61,456 bases of DNA from Clostridium tagluense (GTDB lineage: Bacteria; Bacillota; Clostridia; Clostridiales; Clostridiaceae). A program made the position numbers and the translations under genes. Position 1 is the first letter of the stretch. Every line of letters starts with the position of its first letter. Positions 19,438-28,678 of the stretch are shown piece after piece. The DNA lies in contig NZ_BHYK01000025.1 of assembly GCF_003865095.1 (NCBI RefSeq), positions 1 through 61,456 on the forward strand, written 5' to 3'. The notes below the pieces were generated by a model. The model was not told the DNA's origin. It was given only the letters and a program-made list of their open reading frames with translations, and did no database searches.

Positions 19438-19461
19438 GTGAAAAAATTATTAATATATTTT

Positions 19462-19489
19462 ACTATGCTTGGTTAAATCCAAGCATAGT
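19462..19489 (+). terminator. Hairpin between oppA and oppB (operon 1)
   Basis: ACTATGCTTGG and CCAAGCATAGT form an 11-pair stem with a six-base loop. There is only a weak T stretch after it, so it probably stabilises the oppA 3' end or lets only part of transcription go on into oppBCDF. Confidence 0.7.
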
Positions 19490-19507
19490 TTATAAAGGGG
19501 GATTATC

Positions 19508-20470
19508 ATGAGGCAGTATATAACCAGAAGATTGCTGCAAATGATACCTGTTTTAATAGGGGTATCTATAGTAATATTTTTCATATTGCAGTTGGCACCA
19601 GGTGATGCATTAACAGGGAAAATGGATGGACATTTAACACCAGAAAGAAAACAAGAATTAAGACACCAAATGGGACTAGATCTACCGGTGCACAAGCAAT
19701 ATCTTAGGTGGGCAGGTGGAATGCTCCATGGTGATTTGGGCGAATCTACCACCTTTAAACAACCAGTAGGAAAAGTTATGAACACATATATTTGGAATAC
19801 CTTTTATCTATCTATACTCTCATTAATATTAAGTGTATTAATTTCAATTCCAATTGGAGTGATTTCTGCTACTAAACAGTATTCTAAGTTTGATGGATTT
19901 TTCACCATATTTGCCCTGATAGGCATTTCAATGCCCTCCTTCTTTTTTGGAATGCTTCTTATCAAAGTCTTTGCGGTGGATTTGTTAGTGTTACCAGTTT
20001 CGGGTATGAGTACGGCAGGGAGTACCGCAGTAGGTATAACCCATGTCTTAGATGTAGGTCGTCATATGATACTGCCACTAATTGTGCTTACCTTAGGAAG
20101 TGTTGCAGGGCTTATGAGATACACAAGATCTAGTATGCTAGAGGTAATAAGGCAGGATTACATAAGGACTGCTAGAGCTAAAGGCATTAAGGAAAAAGTT
20201 GTTATATATAAACATGCTCTTAAAAATGGGATGATTCCTGTTATTACACTACTTGGATTTTGGCTTCCAGCATTATTTTCTGGAGCATTTATTACAGAAA
20301 GCATTTTTGGCTGGCCAGGCATAGGACCTATAGATATCGGTGCAGTAAGTGGACGGGATTATCCACTGATGATGGGGATAAATATCTTATTTGCAATATT
20401 AACTTTGTTTGGAAATTTAATTGCAGATGTTACTTATGCCGTAGTGGATCCGAGAATAAGGCTTAAATAG
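19508..20470 (+). CDS. oppB: Oligopeptide ABC transporter permease OppB (operon 1)
   Basis: The 320-residue membrane protein is a DppB/OppB permease with six predicted membrane segments. The N-terminus RQYITRRLLQMIPVLIGVS, the LRYTRSSMLEV-type segment (here LMRYTRSSMLEVIRQDYIRT) and the EAA loop ARAKGIKEKVVIYKHALKN are typical, as is the end DPRIRLK. It forms the pore with OppC. AAGGGGG precedes the ATG. oppC begins 11 bases downstream. Confidence 0.96.
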   Translation: MRQYITRRLLQMIPVLIGVSIVIFFILQLAPGDALTGKMDGHLTPERKQELRHQMGLDLPVHKQYLRWAGGMLHGDLGESTTFKQPVGKVMNTYIWNTFYLSILSLILSVLISIPIGVISATKQYSKFDGFFTIFALIGISMPSFFFGMLLIKVFAVDLLVLPVSGMSTAGSTAVGITHVLDVGRHMILPLIVLTLGSVAGLMRYTRSSMLEVIRQDYIRTARAKGIKEKVVIYKHALKNGMIPVITLLGFWLPALFSGAFITESIFGWPGIGPIDIGAVSGRDYPLMMGINILFAILTLFGNLIADVTYAVVDPRIRLK

Positions 20471-20481
20471 GAGGTGTCAAA

Positions 20482-21399
20482 ATGCAACTAGAATTGAAAC
20501 CAGAAGTTAAACAATTAAAAAAAGAAGAAATCTTGAGTCCTTGGAAGATAATAAGGAAAAGATTAAAGAAAAATAAACTAGCTATGTTTGGAATGTATAT
20601 ACTGACTTTTATGATACTTATGTCCTTCATTGGCCCCTTAATATCACCTTATAAAATGGAAAGTATAGATTTATTTAATGTATCAGCCAACCCATCTTTC
20701 AAACATTTATTGGGTACGGATGATGTAGGAAGAGATGTTTTAGTAAGAGTAATGTATGGGGGTAGAATCTCTCTTTCTGTAGGAATACTTGCTGTGTTTG
20801 TTGAAGTGCTAATTGGAAGTGTATTAGGCGGAATAGCAGGCTTTTATGGTGGGATAGTGGATGGGATAATAATGAGAATAGTTGATATATTTTTATGTTT
20901 TCCAGGACTTCCACTACTTATAATGCTGGCAGCAGTAATGTCAGATTTAAAAGTTCCCCCAGAGTATAGGATGTACGTAGTTATGTTTATTATAGGATTC
21001 ATTGGATGGCCGGGTCTTTGTCGTATTGTTCGTGGCCAAATATTATCCCTTAGGGAACAGGAATTTATGCAGGCCGCAGAAGCTTTAGGCCTTAAGGATA
21101 GGCGAAAAATATTTAGTCACTTATTACCCAATACCTTTGCGTCTATTATAGTTTCAGCTACTTTGGGTATAGGTGGTGCAATTTTAACAGAATCAACATT
21201 GAGTTTTCTAGGACTTGGGGTTACGCCACCAACACCATCTTGGGGTCAAATGGTTCAAGCAGTTAATAACTCATATATATTACAATTTAAACCTTGGATT
21301 TGGGCGCCTCCTGGTATATGCATTTTCTTAACAGTAATGGGCATAAATTTATTTGGAGATGGACTTCGGGATGCCATCGATCCAAAACTAAAAGTTTAG
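20482..21399 (+). CDS. oppC: Oligopeptide ABC transporter permease OppC (operon 1)
   Basis: The 305-residue product is the second pore subunit. It has the N-terminal OppC motif (WKIIRKRLKKNKLAMFG), the GTDDVGRDVLVRVMYGGRIS block and the EAA loop EALGLKDRRKIFSHLLPN, ending GLRDAIDPKLKV. Six membrane segments are expected. AGGAGGTG precedes the ATG, and oppD follows after 10 bases. Confidence 0.96.
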   Translation: MQLELKPEVKQLKKEEILSPWKIIRKRLKKNKLAMFGMYILTFMILMSFIGPLISPYKMESIDLFNVSANPSFKHLLGTDDVGRDVLVRVMYGGRISLSVGILAVFVEVLIGSVLGGIAGFYGGIVDGIIMRIVDIFLCFPGLPLLIMLAAVMSDLKVPPEYRMYVVMFIIGFIGWPGLCRIVRGQILSLREQEFMQAAEALGLKDRRKIFSHLLPNTFASIIVSATLGIGGAILTESTLSFLGLGVTPPTPSWGQMVQAVNNSYILQFKPWIWAPPGICIFLTVMGINLFGDGLRDAIDPKLKV

Positions 21400-21409
21400 G
21401 AGGCACATA

Positions 21410-22387
21410 ATGGGTAATAATTTAGTTGAAATAAAAAATCTGAAAACTTATTTTTATACAGAGGATGGTATTGTAAAAGCTGTTGACGATGTTAGCTTTA
21501 ATATTAAGAAAGGTGAAATAATAGGAGTTGTTGGAGAATCAGGTTGTGGTAAAAGCGTTACAGCAATGTCTATAATGAGATTAGTTTCTTCTCCACCAGG
21601 GAAAATAGTTGGGGGTGAAATTATATTTGAAGATAAAAAGATATTAGAGCTTAAAGATGATGAAATGAGGGCAATTAGGGGCAATGATATAGCGGTAATA
21701 TTTCAAGAACCTATGACCTCCTTAAACCCTATATTTACTATAGGGTATCAAATAGAAGAAGTAATTCTGCTTCATCAAAAGTTGAATAAGATACAAGCTA
21801 AGGAAAAGGCAATAGAAATGTTAAAGCTAGTTGGAGTACCAAGAGCAGAAGAAATAGTTGAGTGCTATCCCCACGAGCTTAGTGGAGGTATGCGCCAAAG
21901 GGCAATGATTGCAATGGCAGTGTCTTGCAATCCAAAGCTTTTAATAGCAGATGAGCCAACAACTGCATTAGATGTAACAATTCAAGCACAGATACTTGAT
22001 ATTATGAAGGATTTAAAGAAAAAACTTAATACTTCAATAATGCTTATTACTCATGACCTTGGAGTAATAGCTGAAATGGCAGAATATGTAGTGGTTATGT
22101 ATGCTGGTAAGGTTATTGAGGAAGCACCTGTAATTGAGTTATTTAAGAATCCTATGCATCCATATACTGAAGGATTAATGAAATCTAAACCTTCACTGAA
22201 TGAAGATGTGGATAGATTATATTCAATACCTGGACAAGTTCCAAACCCAATTAATATGCCGGAAGAATGTTATTTTTGTGCAAGGTGTTCGAAAACTATG
22301 GATATTTGTAGAAAGCAGCAACCACCTATTAAAGAGATAACGCCAGGACATAAGGTAGCTTGTTTTTTATATGAGGAGGGGAAGTAA
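21410..22387 (+). CDS. oppD: Oligopeptide ABC transporter ATPase OppD (operon 1)
   Basis: The 325-residue ATPase has Walker [11 protein letters not shown] loop [11 protein letters not shown], signature [14 protein letters not shown], Walker [13 protein letters not shown] and switch LITHDLG. The C-terminal oligopeptide/dipeptide domain carries cysteines in [14 protein letters not shown] and a later C (VACF), a set linked in other proteins of the family to metal or Fe-S binding. It pairs with OppF. Its TAA stop directly touches the GTG start of oppF. Confidence 0.96.
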   Translation: MGNNLVEIKNLKTYFYTEDGIVKAVDDVSFNIKKGEIIGVVGESGCGKSVTAMSIMRLVSSPPGKIVGGEIIFEDKKILELKDDEMRAIRGNDIAVIFQEPMTSLNPIFTIGYQIEEVILLHQKLNKIQAKEKAIEMLKLVGVPRAEEIVECYPHELSGGMRQRAMIAMAVSCNPKLLIADEPTTALDVTIQAQILDIMKDLKKKLNTSIMLITHDLGVIAEMAEYVVVMYAGKVIEEAPVIELFKNPMHPYTEGLMKSKPSLNEDVDRLYSIPGQVPNPINMPEECYFCARCSKTMDICRKQQPPIKEITPGHKVACFLYEEGK

Positions 22388-23353
22388 GTGGGCGAGGCAA
22401 TAGTTAGAGTAGAAAATTTAAAAACATATTTTCCTATTCGAGGTGGAATACTTCAAAAGACTGTGGGCTTTGTTAAAGCTGTAGATGGAGTATCTCTATA
22501 TATAAATAAAGGAGAAACCTTGGGCCTGGTTGGGGAATCTGGCTGTGGTAAAACTACAGTTGGCAGAACTATGTTAAGACTTCTAAATAAAACAGAAGGG
22601 GATGTATATTTTAAAGATAGAAATGTATTTGAACTTTCAAAAAAAGATTTAAGAAAAATAAGACCTAAGATGCAAATAATTTTCCAAGACCCATATAGCT
22701 CTCTTAATCCAAGACTTACTATAGGCCAAATAGTTGGAGAAGCACTAATAGATCATGGAATATTACCTAAAAGTGAAATAGCTGGTAGAGTTCAAGAGGT
22801 ACTAGAAATTTGTGGCCTTGCGCCCTATCATATAAGAAGATATCCCCATGAATTTTCAGGTGGGCAAAGGCAAAGAATAGGAATAGCAAGAGCTCTTATA
22901 TTAAATCCAGAATTTATAGTTGCAGATGAACCTGTATCTGCACTAGATGTGTCTATTCAATCTCAAATAGTAAATTTAATGTGTGATCTTCAACAAAAAA
23001 TGGGATTTTCATATTTGTTTATTTCACACGATTTAAGTGTAGTAAAACATATTAGTAACAGAATAGGGGTTATGTACCTAGGTTCTTTGGTGGAACTCGC
23101 ACCAAAAAATGAATTGTACAATAATCCTCTTCATCCATACACAAAGGCATTATTATCTGCTGTACCATTGCCTGATCCAACATTAAAGAGAGAAAGAATT
23201 ATACTTAAGGGTGATATACCAAGCCCGGCAAATCCACCATCAGGCTGTAAATTTCACACCCGTTGCTCTTATGCTATGAAAAAATGTAGTGAAGAATGCC
23301 CACAATATAAAAATGTAGGGGGAGAACACTTTGTAGCTTGTCATCTACTGTAA
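22388..23353 (+). CDS. oppF: Oligopeptide ABC transporter ATPase OppF (operon 1)
   Basis: The 321-residue ATPase has Walker [11 protein letters not shown] loop IFQDPYSSLNPR, signature FSGGQRQRIGIARAL, Walker B FIVADEPVSALD and switch FISHDL. The C-terminal domain has the cysteine set CKFHTRCSYAMKKC ... C ... C as in OppF proteins. The GTG start follows GAGGGGAAG. With OppD it forms the heterodimeric motor. Confidence 0.96.
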   Translation: MGEAIVRVENLKTYFPIRGGILQKTVGFVKAVDGVSLYINKGETLGLVGESGCGKTTVGRTMLRLLNKTEGDVYFKDRNVFELSKKDLRKIRPKMQIIFQDPYSSLNPRLTIGQIVGEALIDHGILPKSEIAGRVQEVLEICGLAPYHIRRYPHEFSGGQRQRIGIARALILNPEFIVADEPVSALDVSIQSQIVNLMCDLQQKMGFSYLFISHDLSVVKHISNRIGVMYLGSLVELAPKNELYNNPLHPYTKALLSAVPLPDPTLKRERIILKGDIPSPANPPSGCKFHTRCSYAMKKCSEECPQYKNVGGEHFVACHLL

Positions 23354-23376
23354 AATCCAACAAGGGGGATAAATGT

Positions 23377-23580
23377 ATGACAAAGGGAACAGAAATAGAA
23401 AGGATAAAGGCTGATGATTTACGATGTAATGATTTGGAAAAAAATCAAGCTGTAGGTTGGAGGGACATTGTAGCCATTGTTATAGCACAATTTCAGATAT
23501 TGATGCCTATAATGGTTGTAGCTGCCTTAGTCATGGGTCTATTGTTATTTATTATAATGAAAGTATGGATGCAAAATTAA
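23377..23580 (+). CDS. Small single-span membrane protein at the end of opp operon 1, function unknown
   Basis: The 67-residue product has a polar, charged N-terminal half (about 35 residues) and one long hydrophobic segment (about residues 33-62, with FQILMPIMVVAALVMGLL) ending in a short basic tail. I do not recognise a family. The ATG at 23377 is preferred because AAGGGGGAT lies seven bases ahead; longer in-frame versions overlap oppF. The operon position suggests a role with the peptide transporter, perhaps as a small regulatory or assembly subunit; that is inference. The second opp operon ends in a different small membrane protein. Confidence 0.75.
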   Translation: MTKGTEIERIKADDLRCNDLEKNQAVGWRDIVAIVIAQFQILMPIMVVAALVMGLLLFIIMKVWMQN

Positions 23581-23629
23581 TAATAGGTAACTACTATTCA
23601 TAAAAAACTCTAGATTTTAAAGGAATAGG

Positions 23630-23690
23630 CCTCAGTAGTAGTGAAAAATTTGTCGAATACAAATTTACACTATCACTGGGGTGTTTATTT
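23630..23690 (+). terminator. Large hairpin after opp operon 1
   Basis: A stem of about 23 pairs runs from CCTCAGTAGTAGTG to CACTATCACTGGGG with an inner AAATTTGT/ACAAATTT helix and loop CGAAT. The following TGTTTATTT is a weak T tract. It most likely ends the opp transcript. Confidence 0.65.
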
Positions 23691-23738
23691 GGTTATAATT
23701 AAGGTATAAAGTTATAACATGAAAAGGGTGGTACTTAT

Positions 23739-25670
23739 ATGAATATATTAACAATAGAAGAAATGAGTAAAAGTTATAGTGAGAGAGTACTCATTAATAA
23801 GGTGTCACTTGGTATAAGTGATGGCGATAAAATTGGATTAATCGGAGTAAATGGTACGGGGAAATCCACATTTTTAAAAATAATAGCTGGATTTGAAGTT
23901 CCGGACGCCGGAAGAATTTTAAAGGGAAATAAGATGAATATAGAATATTTACCTCAAAATCCTGAATTTGACCCAGAGGCTACAGTGCTTGAGCAAATTT
24001 TTAAAAGTGAAACTGATGTTATGAAGGTTATACGGGAATATGAAGTAGTTATAGAGAAAATGGAGGAAAATCCAGAAGATGAGTCCGTTCAAAATGCTTT
24101 AATGAACCTTAACACTAAGATGGATGCATGTAATGGATGGGAAGTTCAAAATGATGCAAAAATTATACTTACGAAACTTGGAATAACTGATTTCAAGCAG
24201 CACATTGGTGAGCTTTCAGGGGGACAAAGAAAAAGAGTGGCTTTATGTAGTGCTCTAATTACTCCCTCAGATTTACTAATATTGGATGAACCTACAAATC
24301 ATATGGATAATGAAATAATAGATTGGCTTGAGAAATTTTTAAATAGTAGAAAAGGCGCACTACTTATGATTACGCATGATAGGTATTTTTTAGATAGAAT
24401 TACAAATAAAATAATTGAATTAGATAAGGGTAATCTATATAGTTATCAGGGGAATTATAGTGTGTTTTTGGAAAAGAAAGTTGAAAGAATGGCTTTAATG
24501 GATTCAGTAGAGAGAAAAAGAGAGAGTTTATTTAAAAAGGAACTAGCTTGGATAAGGCGTGGAGCAAAAGCTAGAACTACTAAACAAAAGGCTAGAATAG
24601 ACCGATTTGATGAGCTTCGCGATGGAAAAGTTGAGGTAACAAACGAAAAGTTAGAATTATCTTCGGCATCTACTAGACTTGGTAAAAAAATTATGAATGT
24701 AGAACATATTTATAAAGCATTTGGTGAGAAGAAATTAATTAGTGATTTTAGCCATATTTTCACTAGGAGAGATAAAGTAGGTATTATAGGGCCTAATGGT
24801 ATGGGGAAATCTACGCTTATGAATATTTTAAGTGGAATATTAAGTCCGGATTCAGGGGTCGTCGAATGGGGGGAAACATTGAAAATTGGCTTCTTCCATC
24901 AAGAAAATGGTGAGATGAATGAGAAACTGCGTGCTATAGAGTACATTCGCGAAGGTGCAGAATATATAACTACAGGCGATGGAGAACAAATTACAGCTTC
25001 TCAAATGCTTGAGAGATTTTTATTTGATGGAACTACAAAACATTCTTTTATTTCTAGTTTATCTGGTGGGGAAAAAAGAAGATTATACTTATTAAGAATT
25101 CTTATGGAAGCTCCAAATGTACTGTTCTTAGATGAGCCAACTAATGACTTTGATATTCAAACTCTAGCAGTACTTGAAGATTATTTAGATGGATTTAATG
25201 GTGTAGTTATAACTGTATCTCATGATAGATACTTTTTAGATAGAGTTTCTGATAAAATATTCAGTTTTGAGGGAAATGAAAAGATAATTCAATTTGTAGG
25301 CAATTATTCTGAGTATAAAGAATATATAGAAAAAAATCCGAATTTAATAGACGGAGATAAAGAAGAACTCAAAAGTGTAAATGCAGAGGATGAAAGCAGT
25401 AAAGCTGAGGAAATTAAAGAAAATAAGCTTTTGAAGTTTACTTTTAAGCAGCAGAAGGAATTTGATGAAATTGACGGTAGAATTGAGGAAAAAGAAAAGC
25501 AGCTAGAAGAAGTTAATAAAAAAATCAATGCTGGAAGTAGTGATTTTGAATTTTTACAGAAACTAGTTGAGCAGCAAAAGAATATAGAAGCTGAGATTGA
25601 ACACTACATTACAAGATGGACATATCTAAATGAATTAGATGAGGAAATAGAGGCGCAGAAAAACAACTAA
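23739..25670 (+). CDS. uup: ABC-F family ATPase, Uup type
   Basis: The 643-residue soluble protein has two ABC domains and no membrane part. The first has GVNGTGKST, LSGGQRKRVAL and [12 protein letters not shown], the second GPNGMGKST, LSGGEKRRLYLL and VLFLDEPTNDFD. The linker carries ELAWIRRGAKARTTKQKARI, the Uup hallmark. The C-terminal part (from about 545) is a predicted coiled coil that binds DNA in Uup proteins. ABC-F proteins act on ribosomes; Uup is also linked to genome stability. A helicase gene follows after 23 bases, so the two are likely co-transcribed. Confidence 0.93.
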   Translation: MNILTIEEMSKSYSERVLINKVSLGISDGDKIGLIGVNGTGKSTFLKIIAGFEVPDAGRILKGNKMNIEYLPQNPEFDPEATVLEQIFKSETDVMKVIREYEVVIEKMEENPEDESVQNALMNLNTKMDACNGWEVQNDAKIILTKLGITDFKQHIGELSGGQRKRVALCSALITPSDLLILDEPTNHMDNEIIDWLEKFLNSRKGALLMITHDRYFLDRITNKIIELDKGNLYSYQGNYSVFLEKKVERMALMDSVERKRESLFKKELAWIRRGAKARTTKQKARIDRFDELRDGKVEVTNEKLELSSASTRLGKKIMNVEHIYKAFGEKKLISDFSHIFTRRDKVGIIGPNGMGKSTLMNILSGILSPDSGVVEWGETLKIGFFHQENGEMNEKLRAIEYIREGAEYITTGDGEQITASQMLERFLFDGTTKHSFISSLSGGEKRRLYLLRILMEAPNVLFLDEPTNDFDIQTLAVLEDYLDGFNGVVITVSHDRYFLDRVSDKIFSFEGNEKIIQFVGNYSEYKEYIEKNPNLIDGDKEELKSVNAEDESSKAEEIKENKLLKFTFKQQKEFDEIDGRIEEKEKQLEEVNKKINAGSSDFEFLQKLVEQQKNIEAEIEHYITRWTYLNELDEEIEAQKNN

Positions 25671-25693
25671 AAGTTATTAAGAAGGTAAAACTT

Positions 25694-28060
25694 ATGGAGA
25701 AAAATAGAGATATAAAAATATCAGTCCGCAATTTAGTAGAGTTTGTAATGCGTGCAGGGGACTTAGATATGAGGTTTATGGGAAGCAGTCGAGCGGTAGA
25801 GGGTACTATTGCACACCAGAAAATTCAGAAGGAAAACAGAGAAAAATATTCTGTATTTCTTGGAGAAGAATATTCCTCTGAGGTAAGCTTAAAGCATATT
25901 GTACCATACAATGGTGGCAACATTGTAATTGATGGGCGTGCTGATGGTATTCTAATAAAAGATAATGAGGTCACTGTAGATGAAATCAAAACAGTTACTA
26001 AGGATTTAGAATTGGTCCATGAGGATTACAATAGTCTTCATTGGGCTCAAGCAAAGTGCTATGCATATATATATGGGATTCAAAATAACCGTAAGGATAT
26101 GTATGTGCAATTAACATATTATGAAATAGATAGTGAAAAAATCAAGAGATTTATTAAAGCCTTTTCAATTAAAGAACTCCAAGAATTCTTTAATGAAATT
26201 ATCTCTAGCTATTTTATATGGGCAAATATTACTAGTGATTGGAATAAGGCAAGAGATAGCAGCATAAAAGATTTGAAATTCCCTTTTGATAATTACAGGG
26301 AAGGTCAGAGGGAACTGGCTGTTTCTGTATATAAGACAGTGGTAGAACACAAGAAAATGTTTTTGCAAGCCCCCACTGGAGTAGGTAAAACTATATCTAC
26401 TCTGTTTCCAGCGGTTAAAGCTATGGGAGAAGGATATACTTCAAAAATTTTTTACTTAACAGCCAAAACTATAACAAGACAAGTTGCCCAGGATGCCTTC
26501 CATAAAATGAAGGATAATGGACTTAAATTCAAGACCATTACAATAACAGCAAAGGATAAGATATGTTTTAGTAAGGGTAGTGCCTGTAATCCTGAGCAAT
26601 GTAAGTTTGCAAAAGGGCATTTTGACAGAGTTAATGATGCTATACAGGACATTTTAGAAAATGAAAATACATTTAGTAGAGAAGTAATTGAGAGTTATTC
26701 AAATAAATATAATATTTGTCCCTTTGAATTTTCATTGGATCTAACAATATGGTCTGATTGTGTTATATGCGATTATAATTATGTGTTTGACCCCAGAGTT
26801 TACCTAAAGAGATTTTTTATGGACAATAATGGAGATTATACTATTTTAGTTGATGAAGCTCATAATCTAGTGGATAGAGCTCGCGAAATGTTTTCTTGCG
26901 AGTTTCATAAAAAACCACTTCTAGAGTTAAAAAAAGAAATAAAAGGTCGCCAGGATAACTTATATAAAGTTTTGAACAAGTTAAATGCACTTATGCTTAG
27001 TATGAAGAAAATGTGCAATGAAGACGGATATTATAAACAAAATTCTCAGCCTGAGGATATATATAGTCTTCTTAATAAACTTACTAAAATACTAGAAGTA
27101 TGGCTGACAAAAAATGAAAAGTCTGAAGTGTATGATAAATTTTTGGACTTGTATTTTAATTCCTTGAGCTTTATTCGCATATCTGAACTTTATGATGATA
27201 AATATATAACTTATGTAGAGTGTACTGAAGATGATGTAGTGTTAAAGATGTTTTGCCTCGATCCATCCAAGCTTTTAAGAGAGGCAGCAAAAAGAGGGAA
27301 ATCAGTGGTGTTTTTCTCTGCAACTCTCCTACCCTTATTATACTTTAAAGAAATTTTGGGTGGAGAAAAGGAAGATTACCATCTAACCTTAGATTCTCCA
27401 TTCCATAAAAAAAACCTTAAAGTAATGATAGCTAGGGATATTTCTACTAAATATAAATATAGAGAAAATAGTTACTCCAAAATAGTAGAATACATATATG
27501 CTGTAATAAGTGCTAAGAATGGGAATTATATGGTGTTTTTTCCTTCTTATAAATATATGGAGGTTGTTAGTGATATATTTGTTCTAAAATACCCACAAAT
27601 TAAAGTAAGGATTCAAACTAATTTTATGACTGAAGATGCAAGAGAAGCTTTTCTCCAAAATTTTAGTGATAGGGACTCTGAAAATATTTTAGGCTTTGGA
27701 GTTTTAGGTGGTATATTTTCGGAAGGAATTGATTTAAAAGGTGACAGGCTGATTGGTGCAATAGTAATTGGGGTAGGACTGCCTATGATTTGCTTTGAAA
27801 AAGAAATTATTGTGGAATACTATGATAAAAAAAGCAAGTGCGGTTATGAATATTCTTATATGTACCCAGGAATGAATAAAGTACTGCAGGCAGCGGGAAG
27901 GGTAATTAGAACGGAGGAAGATAGAGGTACGGTCCTTTTAATAGATGATAGATTTCTAGAGCAAAGGTATAGACGACTATTTCCGAAGCAATGGGATGAT
28001 TTTATTAAAATAAATAGTAGTGAAGATGCAAGGAAAAAGGTTTGTGAATTTTGGGAGTAA
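25694..28060 (+). CDS. Cas4-like nuclease domain fused to XPD/DinG-type helicase
   Basis: The 788-residue protein starts with a PD-(D/E)XK nuclease-like domain: H41, D80 in IDGRADG, E97-I-K99 and a later WAQAKCYAYIY segment match the RecB/Cas4 order. A superfamily 2 helicase follows, with Walker A APTGVGKT (about 226-233), DEAH at 387-390, FFSATLLPL and a C-terminal QAAGRVIR motif. Cys291, 298, 303 and 342 lie between motifs I and II and could hold the Fe-S cluster of XPD-like helicases. It probably unwinds damaged or structured DNA 5' to 3'. Related fusions are annotated only as DNA helicases. It follows uup closely and ends at a terminator. Confidence 0.85.
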   Translation: MEKNRDIKISVRNLVEFVMRAGDLDMRFMGSSRAVEGTIAHQKIQKENREKYSVFLGEEYSSEVSLKHIVPYNGGNIVIDGRADGILIKDNEVTVDEIKTVTKDLELVHEDYNSLHWAQAKCYAYIYGIQNNRKDMYVQLTYYEIDSEKIKRFIKAFSIKELQEFFNEIISSYFIWANITSDWNKARDSSIKDLKFPFDNYREGQRELAVSVYKTVVEHKKMFLQAPTGVGKTISTLFPAVKAMGEGYTSKIFYLTAKTITRQVAQDAFHKMKDNGLKFKTITITAKDKICFSKGSACNPEQCKFAKGHFDRVNDAIQDILENENTFSREVIESYSNKYNICPFEFSLDLTIWSDCVICDYNYVFDPRVYLKRFFMDNNGDYTILVDEAHNLVDRAREMFSCEFHKKPLLELKKEIKGRQDNLYKVLNKLNALMLSMKKMCNEDGYYKQNSQPEDIYSLLNKLTKILEVWLTKNEKSEVYDKFLDLYFNSLSFIRISELYDDKYITYVECTEDDVVLKMFCLDPSKLLREAAKRGKSVVFFSATLLPLLYFKEILGGEKEDYHLTLDSPFHKKNLKVMIARDISTKYKYRENSYSKIVEYIYAVISAKNGNYMVFFPSYKYMEVVSDIFVLKYPQIKVRIQTNFMTEDAREAFLQNFSDRDSENILGFGVLGGIFSEGIDLKGDRLIGAIVIGVGLPMICFEKEIIVEYYDKKSKCGYEYSYMYPGMNKVLQAAGRVIRTEEDRGTVLLIDDRFLEQRYRRLFPKQWDDFIKINSSEDARKKVCEFWE

Positions 28061-28063
28061 ATT

Positions 28064-28098
28064 AAAAAGAACTTGAGCATTTGCTCAAGTTCTTTTTA
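28064..28098 (+). terminator. Terminator of the uup-helicase unit
   Basis: AAAAAGAACTTGAGCA and TGCTCAAGTTCTTTTT pair around a two-base loop. The flanking A and T runs make it able to work in both directions. Confidence 0.93.
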
Positions 28099-28678
28099 TA
28101 TAAACAATTAAAATTTATTAAGTACATGGGGGGATAAGGAAAAGGAAACTAAATATTTATAACTGCTACAAATATATCTACATCAATATAAGATATTTAC
28201 AACTACGAATACGATAATATTTTTTTGTTTGTTAGCTTAAATATTAGAACAAATAATCACCATCATTGTCAAATATAAAAAATAAGTAGTTTCCATTTAT
28301 CTTTTGTTTTTGGGGGATTTTAATCTTTGTAGGTTTATATCGAAATAAGTTTTATCTTTAGTTGGTTACTATCGTTGTTATTCGACTTATTTCCTATTTT
28401 AAGAATAGCATGATTAACACAAATAGTCAATAGAATTTTTAAAAAGTTAATATGATAAAGACTAAAAATGAAAAATCAAAACACATTCGACAAAAAGTAT
28501 AAAATATGTAATTAAATAAAAATCATTACAAAATTTTATGAACTTTTTAGGGATATTTTTTACAGAAAATTAATAATGATTTAAGTGTTATAGTGATAAA
28601 ATGAAAGTAAGAATAAGAAGGGTAGTAACAATTGTGAATTGTTAATTACTCCAGAGGATAATAGGAGGAATAGTATAA
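28099..28678. other. 580-base non-coding region with inverted repeats; possible minus-strand small RNA
   Basis: No protein gene is supported. On the minus strand TTGACT, 17 bases and TATTCT form a promoter-like pair near 28404-28432. Downstream on that strand GAAATAAGT can pair with ACTTATTTC at 28341-28350, or with a second ACTTATTTT near 28285-28294 that is followed by T residues. On the plus strand a perfect dyad TAACAATT-GTG-AATTGTTA lies at 28626-28644, just before the ribosome binding site of the next gene. The RNA is a suggestion only. Confidence 0.35.

Noticed and set aside
17725-23580. Recent duplication of the two opp operons.
   Set aside because: The binding proteins and tail genes are unlike, and the permeases differ throughout; an old divergence or separate origin fits better.
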